Assembly: GCF_027257845.1 (NCBI RefSeq)
Contig: NZ_JAPVOT010000007.1
Span: forward strand, 1 to 64,000
Origin: Alteromonas sp. BMJM2
GTDB taxonomy: Bacteria; Pseudomonadota; Gammaproteobacteria; Enterobacterales; Alteromonadaceae
Reading direction: 5' to 3'
Length of the DNA stretch: 64,000 nucleotides
In this document: in pieces, positions 1-10,051 of the stretch
How positions within the stretch are numbered: the first letter of the stretch is position 1
How the letters are laid out: every line of letters begins with the position of its first letter
Program-made: the position numbers and the translations under genes
Notes under the pieces: generated by a model
What the model was told of the DNA's origin: nothing
Seen by the model: only the letters and a program-made list of their open reading frames with translations
Database searches by the model: none

Positions 1-118
1 TTCCTTCGGACCCTGTCGTTGGCCAACAACGCCCTTGCCATTCAGATTATCTTCCCCTCAGTCAGGGTGATTCAGGTTTCTTCCAACCTGACGGGTTTGC
101 CAGCTTCGCTGGGCAAAC
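1..118 (-). mobile_element. Probable 5' end of a class C group II intron (partial)
   Basis: No ORF is seen here. Read on the minus strand, the segment is a chain of small stem-loops: an outer hairpin with arms GTTTGCC and GGCAAAC at 95-118, CAGGTT/AACCTG, CCCT/AGGG and CGTTG/CAACG. It begins directly after the seven-T run of the terminator at 124-150. Class C group II introns are known to insert just behind intrinsic terminators and to start with a G-U-rich 5' end followed by a CCCAGC-type helix, which fits. The reverse transcriptase ORF would lie left of position 1. Identification rests on recalled intron structure, not on a search; another structured RNA is possible. Confidence 0.5.
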
Positions 119-123
119 AAAAA

Positions 124-150
124 AAGCCGAAGCAATATTTGCTTCGGCTT
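124..150 (-). terminator. Intrinsic terminator of the M16 peptidase gene
   Basis: A 12-bp stem (arms AAGCCGAAGCAA and TTGCTTCGGCTT) with a 3-nt loop is followed on the minus strand by seven T residues. It lies 18 nt beyond the stop codon of the upstream minus-strand gene. The T run is also the apparent insertion point of the intron-like segment at 1-118. Confidence 0.85.
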
Positions 151-167
151 CTATTATGAGAGTTTAT

Positions 168-2924
168 TTAAAGGCTGCTCATATCCTGAACCGTGACAGG
201 CCCAATATCAGCGGCTTCTACTTCCGCCTTAATTTTTTCAGCATCACCAATAATTAACCACGTAAGCTTATCGGGTTGTACAACTTGTTTAGCGGCGCTA
301 TTTAAGTCATCAAGTGTTAAGCCATTGTATTTTTCTACCAAGCTTTCTGGATAGTTAAATTCGCGATTAAACCGACTGCTTGACAATAGGCTACCTAGTA
401 CAGCACCTGCTGTTTCGTATTGTCCGGGTAACGAACGTACCTGATCGAGTCGGGCTCTGTTCAACTCCATTTCAGTCGGCGGGTTGTCACCAAGATAACC
501 GTTAAGCTCTTTCTTTAGCTCTTCTAGCGACGCGCCAGTCTTATCGGTTTGTACTGGTGCATAAACCATATAAGGCCGTTGTCCACGAGCTTCCTGCAAG
601 AATGTGTAAGCACCGTATGCCCACCCTTTATCTTCGCGAAGATTCATGTTTACTCGTGCAGTGAATGCGCCGCCTAGCGTTTCGTTCATTGCGTTAATCG
701 CGATGTTATTTTCAACACCCGTTGGCGGTGCAAGGTGAGCGGCAAGAATGAGTGACTGCTGTGAGCCAGGGCGATCAATAATAATGGCTCGACCTTTTTG
801 AGGCAGCTGTGCTTCTGCAATCTGCTTAGTCCCTTTTTCACCCGACACTTTCCATTTACCAAACTCTTTTTCTAACGTGGGTTTAATATCGTCAAGAGTG
901 GTATCGCCAACAACAAAAATGGTCGCGTTGTCTGGGCGTAACCACTTGTTTTTAAAGTCGATTAAATCGCTGCGCGTAATTGAAGCCACATCAGGCGCCG
1001 TACCTAAACCTGTGAAAGGTATGCCATAGGCATGCTCATCACCGTAAATGAGTGGTGGCAGCAGCGTAAGCGCAATGCTTATCGGGCGTGTCATCTGTTG
1101 TGCAATATTGCTTAATATCAATGTGCGCTGACGCTCAATTTCTTCTTTATCAAACGTTGGGTCTTTTAGAATATCGCCGAACAAAGCGAGCGACTCTTCC
1201 ATATTCTCTTTAAGCATAGACATACGCACTGTTGTCGTATCTAAATTTGAGCCGCTATTTAGGCTGGTGCCTAGTTGCTCAAGCTCAGCAGCTAATTCAA
1301 GGGCGTCGTAGCGACCTGCGCCTTCATCGAGCATACCCGTTGCAAAGCTAGCTAAACCCAGCTTGCCGCCCGCATCAGCGGCATAACCTGCGTCAAACTG
1401 AACAGCAACGTTAACTAGCGGTACGGTAGAACGCTTAGCGAATACCACATTTATGCCATTTGATAATGTGGTCTTGGTCACTTCTGGAAAGGTAAGCTGT
1501 GTTTCAGCAGCAATATCAGGAAGCCCTAAAGTGCGGTCAACGCCATCGCCACTAGCAGCATGCTCTTCAAATGGCACAAAGGTAATCTGGTGCCAGCCAT
1601 CACCTAACCATTCATTAGCCGCCGTTTTAACCTTCTTAGGTGTTGCGTTAGCCAGTTCTTTTAGCTCTGTTTTGAAATAGGTAGGATCACCTGCAATAAA
1701 CTCACCCGTTGCTAACCTATCCGCTTTACCACCAAAGCCGCCAACTTCTTCGAGTCCACGAATGATTGAGGCGCGACGCTTTGTAGATACCAGTTTAACT
1801 TCATCTTTTGTTGGTCCTTTGCGCAAGAATTCCTGGATAATTTTATCCATTTCGCGCTCTACCTTTTCTACATCTTCACCTGCAGCCACATCAACACTTA
1901 AACCAAAAATGGATGCAATTTGCAGTTCGTAGTTAAATACTGACGCGTTAGTCGCAATCTGTTGATCGTAAACCAACTCTTTGTACATACGAGAGTTTTT
2001 ACCATCGCCCAACACACTTGCTGCAATTAACAAGTCTGTGGCTTTTGCACTTTTGTTTTCAGGAGACACCCATAGACGATAAATGCGGGTTTGCGGTACT
2101 TTATCTTGGACAATTTCACGAGTATTAGCATTTCGACGAGGAACCCAAGACTGCCACTTTGACAAAGATGGGCCCGGTTCGATATCTCCAAAATACTTAT
2201 TAACCAAAGACTTTGCTTCACTAGCGTTTATGTCACCGCTCAGCACTACAATAGCATTGTTAGGTCCATAGTATTGGTTAAACCATAATTTAACATCATC
2301 TAAGGATGCGGAATTCAAATCATCCATAGAGCCAATAACTGTATGGGAATAAGGATGTTCATTGGGGAATAATGCTTTTGTAGCATGTTCTAACAGCCCC
2401 CCATAAGGCTGATCTTCACTTTGACGCTTTTCGTTTTGCACCACACCGCGTTGCTCATCAAGCTTCTCTTGAGTAACTGCACCTAAAAGGTGACCCATGC
2501 GATCCGATTCCATCCATAAAATACGGTCTAACGCTGGCGTTGGAACGGTTTGAAAATAGTTAGTACGGTCAAAATTTGTTGTACCATTTAGCCCGGTAGC
2601 GCCAGCTTCTTGAAGAGGTCCAAACCACTCGTCATCGTAGTTTTCAGTACCGTTGAACATAAGGTGCTCAAAAAGATGAGCAAAGCCAGATTTACCCTCG
2701 GGCTCGTCCTTCGAGCCCACTTTATACCAAACCGCCACTGCCACCACGGGGGCTTTGCGATCTTCGTGAACAATAACGGTAAGACCGTTATCAATCGTGA
2801 ATTTTTCATAGCTTATATCAATATCGTCGTTTGCTACCGCGGGTGATATTCCTACTAGGGTAATAGCAACAATACTCAGACATTTTTTAGAAAACTGCCT
2901 GGTAATATGTTTAAACACACTCAT
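168..2924 (-). CDS. M16 family zinc metallopeptidase (pitrilysin/insulinase-like), secreted
   Basis: 918 aa. A signal peptide is visible at residues 1-31, with a basic start, a hydrophobic core and an AVA cleavage site before ND. The inverted zinc motif HxxEH is present as HLFEH at residues 83-87 in the N-terminal M16 domain. The second half (from about residue 480) repeats the M16 fold without the motif, as usual for two-domain periplasmic family members. It probably degrades peptides in the periplasm; the substrate is unknown. The gene stands alone, with its own terminator (124-150) and a 420-bp upstream gap. Confidence 0.93.
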   Translation of the reverse strand: MSVFKHITRQFSKKCLSIVAITLVGISPAVANDDIDISYEKFTIDNGLTVIVHEDRKAPVVAVAVWYKVGSKDEPEGKSGFAHLFEHLMFNGTENYDDEWFGPLQEAGATGLNGTTNFDRTNYFQTVPTPALDRILWMESDRMGHLLGAVTQEKLDEQRGVVQNEKRQSEDQPYGGLLEHATKALFPNEHPYSHTVIGSMDDLNSASLDDVKLWFNQYYGPNNAIVVLSGDINASEAKSLVNKYFGDIEPGPSLSKWQSWVPRRNANTREIVQDKVPQTRIYRLWVSPENKSAKATDLLIAASVLGDGKNSRMYKELVYDQQIATNASVFNYELQIASIFGLSVDVAAGEDVEKVEREMDKIIQEFLRKGPTKDEVKLVSTKRRASIIRGLEEVGGFGGKADRLATGEFIAGDPTYFKTELKELANATPKKVKTAANEWLGDGWHQITFVPFEEHAASGDGVDRTLGLPDIAAETQLTFPEVTKTTLSNGINVVFAKRSTVPLVNVAVQFDAGYAADAGGKLGLASFATGMLDEGAGRYDALELAAELEQLGTSLNSGSNLDTTTVRMSMLKENMEESLALFGDILKDPTFDKEEIERQRTLILSNIAQQMTRPISIALTLLPPLIYGDEHAYGIPFTGLGTAPDVASITRSDLIDFKNKWLRPDNATIFVVGDTTLDDIKPTLEKEFGKWKVSGEKGTKQIAEAQLPQKGRAIIIDRPGSQQSLILAAHLAPPTGVENNIAINAMNETLGGAFTARVNMNLREDKGWAYGAYTFLQEARGQRPYMVYAPVQTDKTGASLEELKKELNGYLGDNPPTEMELNRARLDQVRSLPGQYETAGAVLGSLLSSSRFNREFNYPESLVEKYNGLTLDDLNSAAKQVVQPDKLTWLIIGDAEKIKAEVEAADIGPVTVQDMSSL

Positions 2925-3348
2925 AAAATATTATCCTTATTTTTATGTTTGCAAAACGTTTATGACTTTATTCGTAATTTATTCGTAGGTTAGTTCGTAG
3001 GTCAACACGCCAGGTTCTGACGTTAGTTTTTGTCGTAAATTCGTGTTATGAATTTGAAGTGTTAAACCTTTCTTGGGCGGCAAAAATACAGTAAAAATAC
3101 AGATAGCGCCCACCATTTGAAATAAGGTAGCCTTTCAACAGCGGTAACGCAAAGGACTAATAAAGAATAATCGTTACAAAACGTTAAAGCATTATGCAAC
3201 GTCAAGCAGTAGCCGCTCGCGCGGCTCGAAACCAATTGGTACACCCCTTCCCTTTATTATTCTCAACTTAGTAGGTTTGAGGCGTGATGTTCTTTGCTGT
3301 AGGCGCTCTTTTTAGACGCTTTTTCTAGGAGCTCTTTTAGGAGCCTTT
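2925..3348. promoter_or_regulatory. Intergenic region with three TTCGTA repeats upstream of the M16 gene
   Basis: No convincing gene is seen here. Close to the M16 start there are three direct copies of TTCGTA at 2971, 2982 and 2994, about one helical turn apart. A minus-strand TTGACC (3000-3005) with a weak TAAATT 18 nt away could be the promoter, in which case the repeats would sit in its spacer and -10 area. This is a plausible operator for a DNA-binding regulator, but the regulator is not identifiable. The remainder (3010-3348) shows nothing recognisable. Confidence 0.35.
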
Positions 3349-4695
3349 CTAGGCGTTGTTGCCCTTAACTCGATTAATCTCTCTGGTGGTATAGAAAAAA
3401 GCAATAATGGCGCTTAAGATAACCACAGTCACTATGGTGTAGAACATGGATACCATGGGATAGTCCCACATCACAATGAGCACATAATTTATGGAGGCAG
3501 GCACAACAAGCTGTCGAGCAATCCCAAGATACATTGGAAACATTGGCTTTTGCATAGCCTGTAAAATAGCCACACTCTGAAACAGAACAACATACGCATA
3601 AAACGCTAATGTATCGATTCGAAGGTAAGTTACGCCTGTGTTTTTAATGGCACTGTCGTCACTAAAAAGACCCATTGCCATTGGTGATAAAAAATACATC
3701 ACCGGAATAGACACAACGGCCATAAAAAAGCCGATTAATAGTCCTTTGCGGTAAGTCTGGCCAACTCGGTCGTAATAACCCACGCCCATGTTCTGTCCCG
3801 CAATGGCCATTACTGCGCTGTTTAACCCTAATGCTGGCAGTAAAAGTACTTGCTCAAGACGAAGCCCAACGGTGTAACCTGCCACGTGTTCGCTGCCGAA
3901 TTGACCAATAAGCGCGACGGTAATAAACCCACCTAAAATAATAGTCAGCATATTAAAGCTGGCAGGTAAAATTTGTTTCAGAAGATCGAGCCAACGTTTT
4001 TTATCAAAGGTGGGCATGACCGATATATTTAAGCGCTTCATAAGTACACGAAGCAGGTAAAAGGCAGTAGCAAATTTTATCACTACGGTAGCCAGTGCTA
4101 TGCCGCTTACCCCTAAATCAAGACCGAAGGTAAATAGCGGATTAAGGCCAAAATTAGCAACAAAACCAATCATGAGGGCGTTGCGATTGGATTTTGTATC
4201 TCCCAGTGCCATCAACGCACCAGCAGCGCCGAACGACAAGGTGAAGCCTATGGTGCCTGCTAGCGTTACCCATAGATACTCCATCGCCAGTGGCTCAATA
4301 TGAGGCTCAGCACCAAGCAACACCACCAAGGGTCGCGCCGCAAAGTAACCTAAAATACATGAAAGTGCACTGAAGGCGATGGCAATGCCGCTTACATTGT
4401 CTAGCCATCCTTTAACTTCGTGAGTCTCTCCTCGTCCTGCCCCGGGCGCAATCATTGCAGACGCACCGGTTTGGATACCAATACCGATAGATAAGAGTAA
4501 AAAGAAAACACTAGAGGCAATTGATAGGCCGGCAAGCGCATTATCTGACAAATAGCCGGCAAACCAGGTATCCGTGAGGTTATACAAGGTGTTGAAAATC
4601 ATGCCCGTTGAGGCAGGGACCGCCAAGCGTACCATGTGAGAGAATATGGAGCCTTCCGTCAGCGATGGCTCAGATTTCTTTAAGGCTTCTTGCAT
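3349..4695 (-). CDS. MATE family multidrug/Na+ or H+ antiporter
   Basis: 448 aa, the normal length for a MATE transporter, with about 12 hydrophobic segments in two similar halves. The N-terminal half begins with a typical stretch: small residues around PASTGMIFNTLYNLTDTWF and, further on, GIGIQTGASAMIAP. It exports cationic compounds across the inner membrane by ion antiport in characterised homologues; the substrate here cannot be read from sequence. It is a single gene, with no partner transporter or regulator next to it. Confidence 0.92.
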   Translation of the reverse strand: MQEALKKSEPSLTEGSIFSHMVRLAVPASTGMIFNTLYNLTDTWFAGYLSDNALAGLSIASSVFFLLLSIGIGIQTGASAMIAPGAGRGETHEVKGWLDNVSGIAIAFSALSCILGYFAARPLVVLLGAEPHIEPLAMEYLWVTLAGTIGFTLSFGAAGALMALGDTKSNRNALMIGFVANFGLNPLFTFGLDLGVSGIALATVVIKFATAFYLLRVLMKRLNISVMPTFDKKRWLDLLKQILPASFNMLTIILGGFITVALIGQFGSEHVAGYTVGLRLEQVLLLPALGLNSAVMAIAGQNMGVGYYDRVGQTYRKGLLIGFFMAVVSIPVMYFLSPMAMGLFSDDSAIKNTGVTYLRIDTLAFYAYVVLFQSVAILQAMQKPMFPMYLGIARQLVVPASINYVLIVMWDYPMVSMFYTIVTVVILSAIIAFFYTTREINRVKGNNA

Positions 4696-4921
4696 TAAGC
4701 TTCTCCAGCTATGTCGATAAGACGCAGTGACATACGATTTTTAAGCTCATTGGAAGCATCGTCTCTTAGAAGCACTGTCCCATATCAACGACAAAAATCT
4801 GTACAGCAAATTTGGTTATACCAGAGTTACGTAATCCAGAGGTTTAAGTTTAGTTTAATAGGCAACGGGCTGTTCGCACTGCTGCCTTAATAGAAGAAAG
4901 GTGATTGAGTAAGAGTAATGC

Positions 4922-5215
4922 TTATTTGTTTTGTCTTGCCGCTAACTTTTCTAGTTGTTCATCAGAGGCTGGCAACTGGTGATTTTCTTTCCACTGTGAA
5001 TAAGGCATTTTGTAGACCACCTCTCGGGCAGCGTCATAATCGACATCAATGCCATTTTCAGCGGCAGCAGCTGAATACCATTTGGCTAAGCAATTGCGGC
5101 AAAAGTCAGCCAGAATCATTAGATCGATATTTTGCACATCTTTGTTGGCATCAAGATGCTCTACTAAACGACGAAAGACTGCGGCCTCTATTTCAGTTTG
5201 CGTTTGTTTATCCAT
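4922..5215 (-). CDS. DUF1244 family protein
   Basis: 97 aa, small and soluble. The central segment NIDLMILADFCRNCLAKWY, with its CxxC pair, is the hallmark of the DUF1244 family, widespread in proteobacteria and of unknown function. The rest is mainly helical and acidic. It is separated from pnp upstream by a strong terminator, so it is probably transcribed independently or only by read-through. No further function can be supported. Confidence 0.88.
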   Translation of the reverse strand: MDKQTQTEIEAAVFRRLVEHLDANKDVQNIDLMILADFCRNCLAKWYSAAAAENGIDVDYDAAREVVYKMPYSQWKENHQLPASDEQLEKLAARQNK

Positions 5216-5253
5216 TTTTAATCCTTAGCGGTAACACTCAATTTCAAAAAACA

Positions 5254-5277
5254 AAAAAGGGAGCCAGGCTCCCTTTT
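5254..5277 (-). terminator. Bidirectional terminator after pnp
   Basis: An 11-bp stem (arms AAAAGGGAGCC and GCTCCCTTTT) with a 2-nt loop is flanked by A and T runs, so it can work in both directions. It lies about 55 nt beyond the pnp stop codon. Confidence 0.85.
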
Positions 5278-5332
5278 TCAATACTTTTCAACTTCAATAT
5301 TTAAATACGGCAGTTACCGCATTTAAACATAC

Positions 5333-7444
5333 TTACTCTGCGTCGTCAGACTTTGGAGCAGGTCTTTCTAGAAGTTCTTTAATGCTTAAACGTACACGGT
5401 TTTGGCGATCAATTTCCATAACCTTTACGTCAACCATTTCACCTTCTTTAAGGTAATCAGTTACTTTGTTCACTCGCTCATGAGCGATTTGTGAAATGTG
5501 AACAAGACCTTCTTTACCTGGAAGTACTTCTACGAAAGCACCGAAGTCAACGATGCGGGTAATTTTACCGTTATAGGTTTTACCCACTTCAATTTCAGCA
5601 GTCACTTGCTCAATCTTAGCAATAGCGATTTCTGCTTTCGCACGCTCTGTTGCAAAGATTTTGATGGTGCCGTCATCTTCAATTTCGATGTTGGTATCAG
5701 ATTCTTCAGTAATTTGACGAATCATTGCTCCGCCTTTACCAATTACGTCACGAATCTTGTCTTGGTCAACTTTCATGGTGTAAATGCGCGGTGCAAATTC
5801 ACTAAGCTCTTCACGGTGACCGCCAATCGCTTCGTCCATCACTTTAAGAATATGCAAACGAGCTTCTTTAGCTTGCTTAAGCGCAATCTGCATGATTTCT
5901 TTAGTAATACCTTCAATCTTTATGTCCATTTGAAGTGCAGTAATACCGTCGGTAGTACCCGCAACTTTAAAGTCCATGTCGCCTAGGTGATCTTCGTCGC
6001 CAAGGATGTCTGAAAGTACAACAAAGTTTTCGTCGCTCTTCACTAGACCCATTGCAATACCTGCAACTGATGCCTTAATAGGAACACCAGCATCCATAAG
6101 CGCAAGTGACGTACCGCACACTGATGCCATAGATGATGAACCGTTAGACTCAGTGATTTCAGATACCACACGTACTACGTACGGGAATTCTTCTTCACTT
6201 GGCATAACCGCTTGGATACCACGTTTCGCTAGACGGCCGTGGCCAATCTCACGACGCTTAGGAGACCCAACAAAACCAGTCTCGCCTACACAGTATGGAG
6301 GGAAGTTGTAGTGAAGCATGAAACGACTGTCGCGCTTGCCTTGAAGTTCGTCAATCATCTGTGCGTCACGTTCTGTACCTAGTGTTGCAGCTACAATTGC
6401 CTGCGTCTCACCACGTGTGAACAACGAAGAACCGTGAGTACGTGGAAGAATACCAGTTGCTACGTCAATAGCACGAATCATCTTAGGATCACGACCGTCA
6501 ATACGAGGTGCACCTGAAAGAATGCGAGAGCGCACTACGTCAGATTCAAGGTCGTGAAGAAGCTCAAGCACTTCTTTCTGATCTTGTTCTTCGTCTTCGG
6601 CAACAATTGCCGCTAGCGCTTTCTCTGTTGCAGCAACTACAGCGTTTTTGCGCTCTAGCTTGTCAGAAATTTGGTAAGCCGCTGTCATTTCAGCTTCAGC
6701 AAGTGCTTTCACTTTATCTTTAAGCGACGTATTTTCTTCTTCCGGCTTCCAGTCCCACTTTTCAGTGCCAACTTCAGCCGCGAATTCGTTTACCGCATTC
6801 ACAACTGTTTGCATTTGCTCGTGACCGTACATAACAGCGCCAAGCATAGTGTCTTCAGAAAGCACATTAGCTTCAGATTCAACCATTAATACTGCCGCTT
6901 CAGTACCAGCAACAACTAAATCAAGCTCGCTTGATTCTTGTTCTTCTGCGCGGGTGTTAAGAATGTACTCACCGTTACTGTAACCTACACGTGCTGCACC
7001 AACTGGACCGTTGAAAGGCATACCAGAAATCGCTAATGCTGCTGATGTACCAATAAGAGAGATGATATCAGTTGGAATATCTGGGTTAGCAGACATTACC
7101 GTAATGATGATTTGAACTTCGTTTTTGAAGCCTTCAGGGAAAAGTGGACGAATTGGACGGTCAATAAGACGTGCAATTAACGTTTCACCTTCAGATGGAC
7201 GGCCTTCACGTTTGAAGAATCCACCAGGAATTTTACCCGCAGCATACGCTTTTTCTTGGTAATTAACTGTTAGAGGAAAGAAGTCTTGATTCGCATTTGC
7301 TTCTTTCTTACCAACTACCGATACCAATACAGACGTATCGTCCATACTCGCAAGAACCGCTGCTGTTGCCTGACGAGCGATTACGCCCGTTTCTAGAGTT
7401 ACAGTATGCTGACCATACTGAAATGATTTAGTAATAGGAGTCAC
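5333..7444 (-). CDS. pnp: Polyribonucleotide nucleotidyltransferase (PNPase)
   Basis: 703 aa, full family length. It has two RNase PH domains (about residues 1-215 and 310-540), a KH domain with the core [13 protein letters not shown] near residue 565 and a C-terminal S1 domain with [20 protein letters not shown]. It degrades RNA phosphorolytically 3' to 5', producing nucleoside diphosphates, usually in the degradosome. In most gammaproteobacteria rpsO lies directly upstream; here the upstream neighbour is an MscS channel and rpsO is absent. Upstream lies a 239-bp gap that could hold the promoter and the autoregulated leader. Confidence 0.97.
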   Translation of the reverse strand: MTPITKSFQYGQHTVTLETGVIARQATAAVLASMDDTSVLVSVVGKKEANANQDFFPLTVNYQEKAYAAGKIPGGFFKREGRPSEGETLIARLIDRPIRPLFPEGFKNEVQIIITVMSANPDIPTDIISLIGTSAALAISGMPFNGPVGAARVGYSNGEYILNTRAEEQESSELDLVVAGTEAAVLMVESEANVLSEDTMLGAVMYGHEQMQTVVNAVNEFAAEVGTEKWDWKPEEENTSLKDKVKALAEAEMTAAYQISDKLERKNAVVAATEKALAAIVAEDEEQDQKEVLELLHDLESDVVRSRILSGAPRIDGRDPKMIRAIDVATGILPRTHGSSLFTRGETQAIVAATLGTERDAQMIDELQGKRDSRFMLHYNFPPYCVGETGFVGSPKRREIGHGRLAKRGIQAVMPSEEEFPYVVRVVSEITESNGSSSMASVCGTSLALMDAGVPIKASVAGIAMGLVKSDENFVVLSDILGDEDHLGDMDFKVAGTTDGITALQMDIKIEGITKEIMQIALKQAKEARLHILKVMDEAIGGHREELSEFAPRIYTMKVDQDKIRDVIGKGGAMIRQITEESDTNIEIEDDGTIKIFATERAKAEIAIAKIEQVTAEIEVGKTYNGKITRIVDFGAFVEVLPGKEGLVHISQIAHERVNKVTDYLKEGEMVDVKVMEIDRQNRVRLSIKELLERPAPKSDDAE

Positions 7445-7683
7445 TATTTGTCCTTTAATTTCAATCTTTATTTATCGCTTTTAATTGCGGCGCTTAGTAT
7501 AGCCATGAACGCTTAGTTTTGCCATCGTCAAATGCTGGCTAACACTGAATTTATTATCAATTTTCCAGCCCTATTCTCCGCTTTAACGGTATGGCTGTAT
7601 TAAACGTGAGAACATGGCTGCTTTTTCATCACAATACAATGAACCGATGTCATCGAATCGAGTATGCGAACAACACAACGCAG

Positions 7684-8628
7684 TTAGAAACCACCTCCGG
7701 CAGATGACTGTGTTGTGGCACCGAGGTGTTGAGGCGCAGTAATACCTGCTTGTTCTGGCGCACTGCTTAGTAGGCTGTCCTCTTTCATTGCTCGAAACCA
7801 CAGGCTTAACCAGTCTGAGCACATTTTATGCTCCAATTCGTTTGCCTCTGCTGTTGGGCAAAATAGACTCACCTTAACCACTACCTTGGCAAGTTCATTT
7901 GTTTTTATCTCAACTTCAGGGTCTATACGAATGAATTCTTGTTCTAAGTGTCGCTCGATTAACCCTTTGTACCTCTCTGCCACATCGCGAAAGTATTCGC
8001 AGTGAGCTTGTGCTCTTGCATGAAATGCAGGCAATAGGCTGTAGGCGTTAACGGTGGGTTCGTTTACAATTTCAAAAGAGTGTAGTCTGTAGCGGCGCAT
8101 AAAATTAAGATTGCGCACTGTCTGAGTCACTAATTGGCTATTGGGCACATAAACGTGCTTGCCGGTAAAGTTGAAGGTTTCAGGATCAACTTCTAACAAT
8201 GCCGTTTTCGCCCAGTCCATTTCTACCACTTCACCAATTACATTGTTCATTTGGATCCAATCACCTACACGAAACGGCCTAGCGCCAAGGTAATAGATAA
8301 ACCCCATAAAACACTGAATAAACTCTCTGGTAGCCAGTACAATGGCAACCATAAATGCCGCTATGGAAATGGCCAAGGTTTGTATTTCTGATGACCACAC
8401 TACCATCAGCAGAATTATGATGAGCGCATTGCCTAGCTGCTCAAGAATGTTGATTTGGTTTCGTCGGTCCTCCCCGTGGCGGGAGCTTCTGTGTTTAATA
8501 AGGAGTAATAACCCCTTTTTCACATAGTGAAGCAATACGAGTAATAAAATAGAAGCCACTAATTTGTATTCGTTCGCATAAGCAATAAGTTGCTGCCATA
8601 GCTGTTCTGGCTCTATCATTATCTGCAC
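7684..8628 (-). CDS. Small-conductance mechanosensitive channel (MscS family)
   Basis: About 314 aa from a GTG at 8628, which has GGAG 7 nt upstream. A longer reading from 8757 adds an unlikely N-terminus, and the next ATG is at 8619. Two or three membrane helices occupy the first 110 residues. The family core FRVGDWIQMNNVIGEV, typical of the MscS beta domain, follows at about residue 135. These channels open under membrane tension and release solutes on osmotic downshock. The C-terminus ends in a short Gln/Ser/Gly tail. It lies downstream of proBA but behind that operon's terminator. Confidence 0.88.
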   Translation of the reverse strand: MQIMIEPEQLWQQLIAYANEYKLVASILLLVLLHYVKKGLLLLIKHRSSRHGEDRRNQINILEQLGNALIIILLMVVWSSEIQTLAISIAAFMVAIVLATREFIQCFMGFIYYLGARPFRVGDWIQMNNVIGEVVEMDWAKTALLEVDPETFNFTGKHVYVPNSQLVTQTVRNLNFMRRYRLHSFEIVNEPTVNAYSLLPAFHARAQAHCEYFRDVAERYKGLIERHLEQEFIRIDPEVEIKTNELAKVVVKVSLFCPTAEANELEHKMCSDWLSLWFRAMKEDSLLSSAPEQAGITAPQHLGATTQSSAGGGF

Positions 8629-8667
8629 GCATCTACTCCAAGACGTAATCTGAAAATTTAGTAAAAA

Positions 8668-8693
8668 AAAGCGCCGACGAGTGTCAGCGCTTT
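8668..8693 (-). terminator. Terminator of the proBA operon
   Basis: A stem with arms AAAGCGCCGAC and GTCAGCGCTTT (one G-T pair) is followed on the minus strand by eight T residues. It is located 110 nt after the proA stop codon and just upstream of the mscS ribosome-binding site. Confidence 0.85.
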
Positions 8694-8803
8694 GCATTAT
8701 GAAGCACGTAAGTAGCCGGTACAATGCCGACCAGTCCGAATACCATAGGAATATCAAAAGAACGTCATAAAAAACACCTTATGAATGTCTATGAGTATGG
8801 AAT

Positions 8804-10051
8804 TTACGCGCGAATTTGACCTTCACCATTAACCAGATACTTTTCCGACGTTAACGATTCAAGACCCATTGGTCCATAAGCGTGCAGTTTCGTTGTTGCA
8901 ATACCAATTTCGGCACCTAAGCCTAGCTGACTTCCGTCCGAAAAACGCGATGATGCATTTACCATGACCACACTGGCATCAACGGCACGTTGGAACAGCT
9001 TAGCTTTTGCTTTGTCTTTCGTGCAGATTACTTCAGTATGATTACTACCAAATTGTGCAATATGGTCGATTGCACCGTCAAAATCATCAACCACGCGAAT
9101 GGCTATTTCAAGGCCCAGATACTCTTCACCGTAGCCACTTTCGTCGATAACATCTGCACCTTCAAAGTAAGACGCACCTTTACTGTCCACGTGCACTTTT
9201 ACGTTGTGCTCTTTAAATGCTTGAGCAACACGAGGTAAAAAGTCACCCGCTATTGCTTGATGAACAATTAAACCTTCCAATGCATTACACACGCCCGTTC
9301 GCTGGGTTTTACCATTAAGTAAGATTTCAAGCGCATTGTCTAGGTCGGCATCACTGTCTACGTAAAGGTGGCATACACCTTTAAAATGCTGGATAACCGG
9401 CACTTTTGAGTTCTCAGTTACATAGTTAATAAGCCCTTCACCACCGCGAGGGATTATCACATCAATGTAGTCTCTCTGTTCCATAAGCTCTTGCATCAGC
9501 GCGCGGTCCGGATTTGGTACCACAGTAACAAGCGCTTTTGGCAAGTTGTGCTCTTCAAGAGTCTCTTGCATTAGCTCTGCAATGGCAAGGCTGGTATCTA
9601 GCGCTTCTTTACCACCACGCAGTATTACTGCGTTTCCTGATTTAAAGCAAAGTGCACCAGCGTCTGCTGTTACATTTGGACGAGCTTCGTAAATCATGCA
9701 CACTACACCAAGAGGTATGCGCATCTTCTTAATTTCAATGCCATTTGGGCGTGTGCCGAACACACGTTCTTTGCCCACTGGATCGTCTAGTTCAACAATA
9801 ACTTCGATACCTTCAGCCATTGATTCAATGCGCTCGTCGTCAAGGATCAAGCGATCAATCATTGCAGCATCTAAATTATTCTCTCTAGCTCGTGCAACTT
9901 CTTTCTCATTCACAGCAATAATTTTGTCTTTATTTGCTCGAATCGCTGCAGCCATGTCAGTTAACACCGCGTTTTTCTGGCTCTCATCTAAAATTGCCAG
10001 TGTACGTGCAGCTTGTTTTGCTTGTTGTGCTAACTCAGTAATAATACTCAT
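8804..10051 (-). CDS. proA: Glutamate-5-semialdehyde dehydrogenase (gamma-glutamyl phosphate reductase)
   Basis: 415 aa, the normal ProA length. The aldehyde dehydrogenase fold is recognisable: substrate and cofactor segments such as GVVCMIYEARPNVT and GNAVILRGGKEA, and the catalytic cysteine in RTGVCNALEG. It reduces gamma-glutamyl phosphate with NADPH to glutamate semialdehyde, the second step of proline synthesis. Its ATG overlaps the proB stop codon (ATGA), so the two are translationally coupled. Confidence 0.97.
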   Translation of the reverse strand: MSIITELAQQAKQAARTLAILDESQKNAVLTDMAAAIRANKDKIIAVNEKEVARARENNLDAAMIDRLILDDERIESMAEGIEVIVELDDPVGKERVFGTRPNGIEIKKMRIPLGVVCMIYEARPNVTADAGALCFKSGNAVILRGGKEALDTSLAIAELMQETLEEHNLPKALVTVVPNPDRALMQELMEQRDYIDVIIPRGGEGLINYVTENSKVPVIQHFKGVCHLYVDSDADLDNALEILLNGKTQRTGVCNALEGLIVHQAIAGDFLPRVAQAFKEHNVKVHVDSKGASYFEGADVIDESGYGEEYLGLEIAIRVVDDFDGAIDHIAQFGSNHTEVICTKDKAKAKLFQRAVDASVVMVNASSRFSDGSQLGLGAEIGIATTKLHAYGPMGLESLTSEKYLVNGEGQIRA

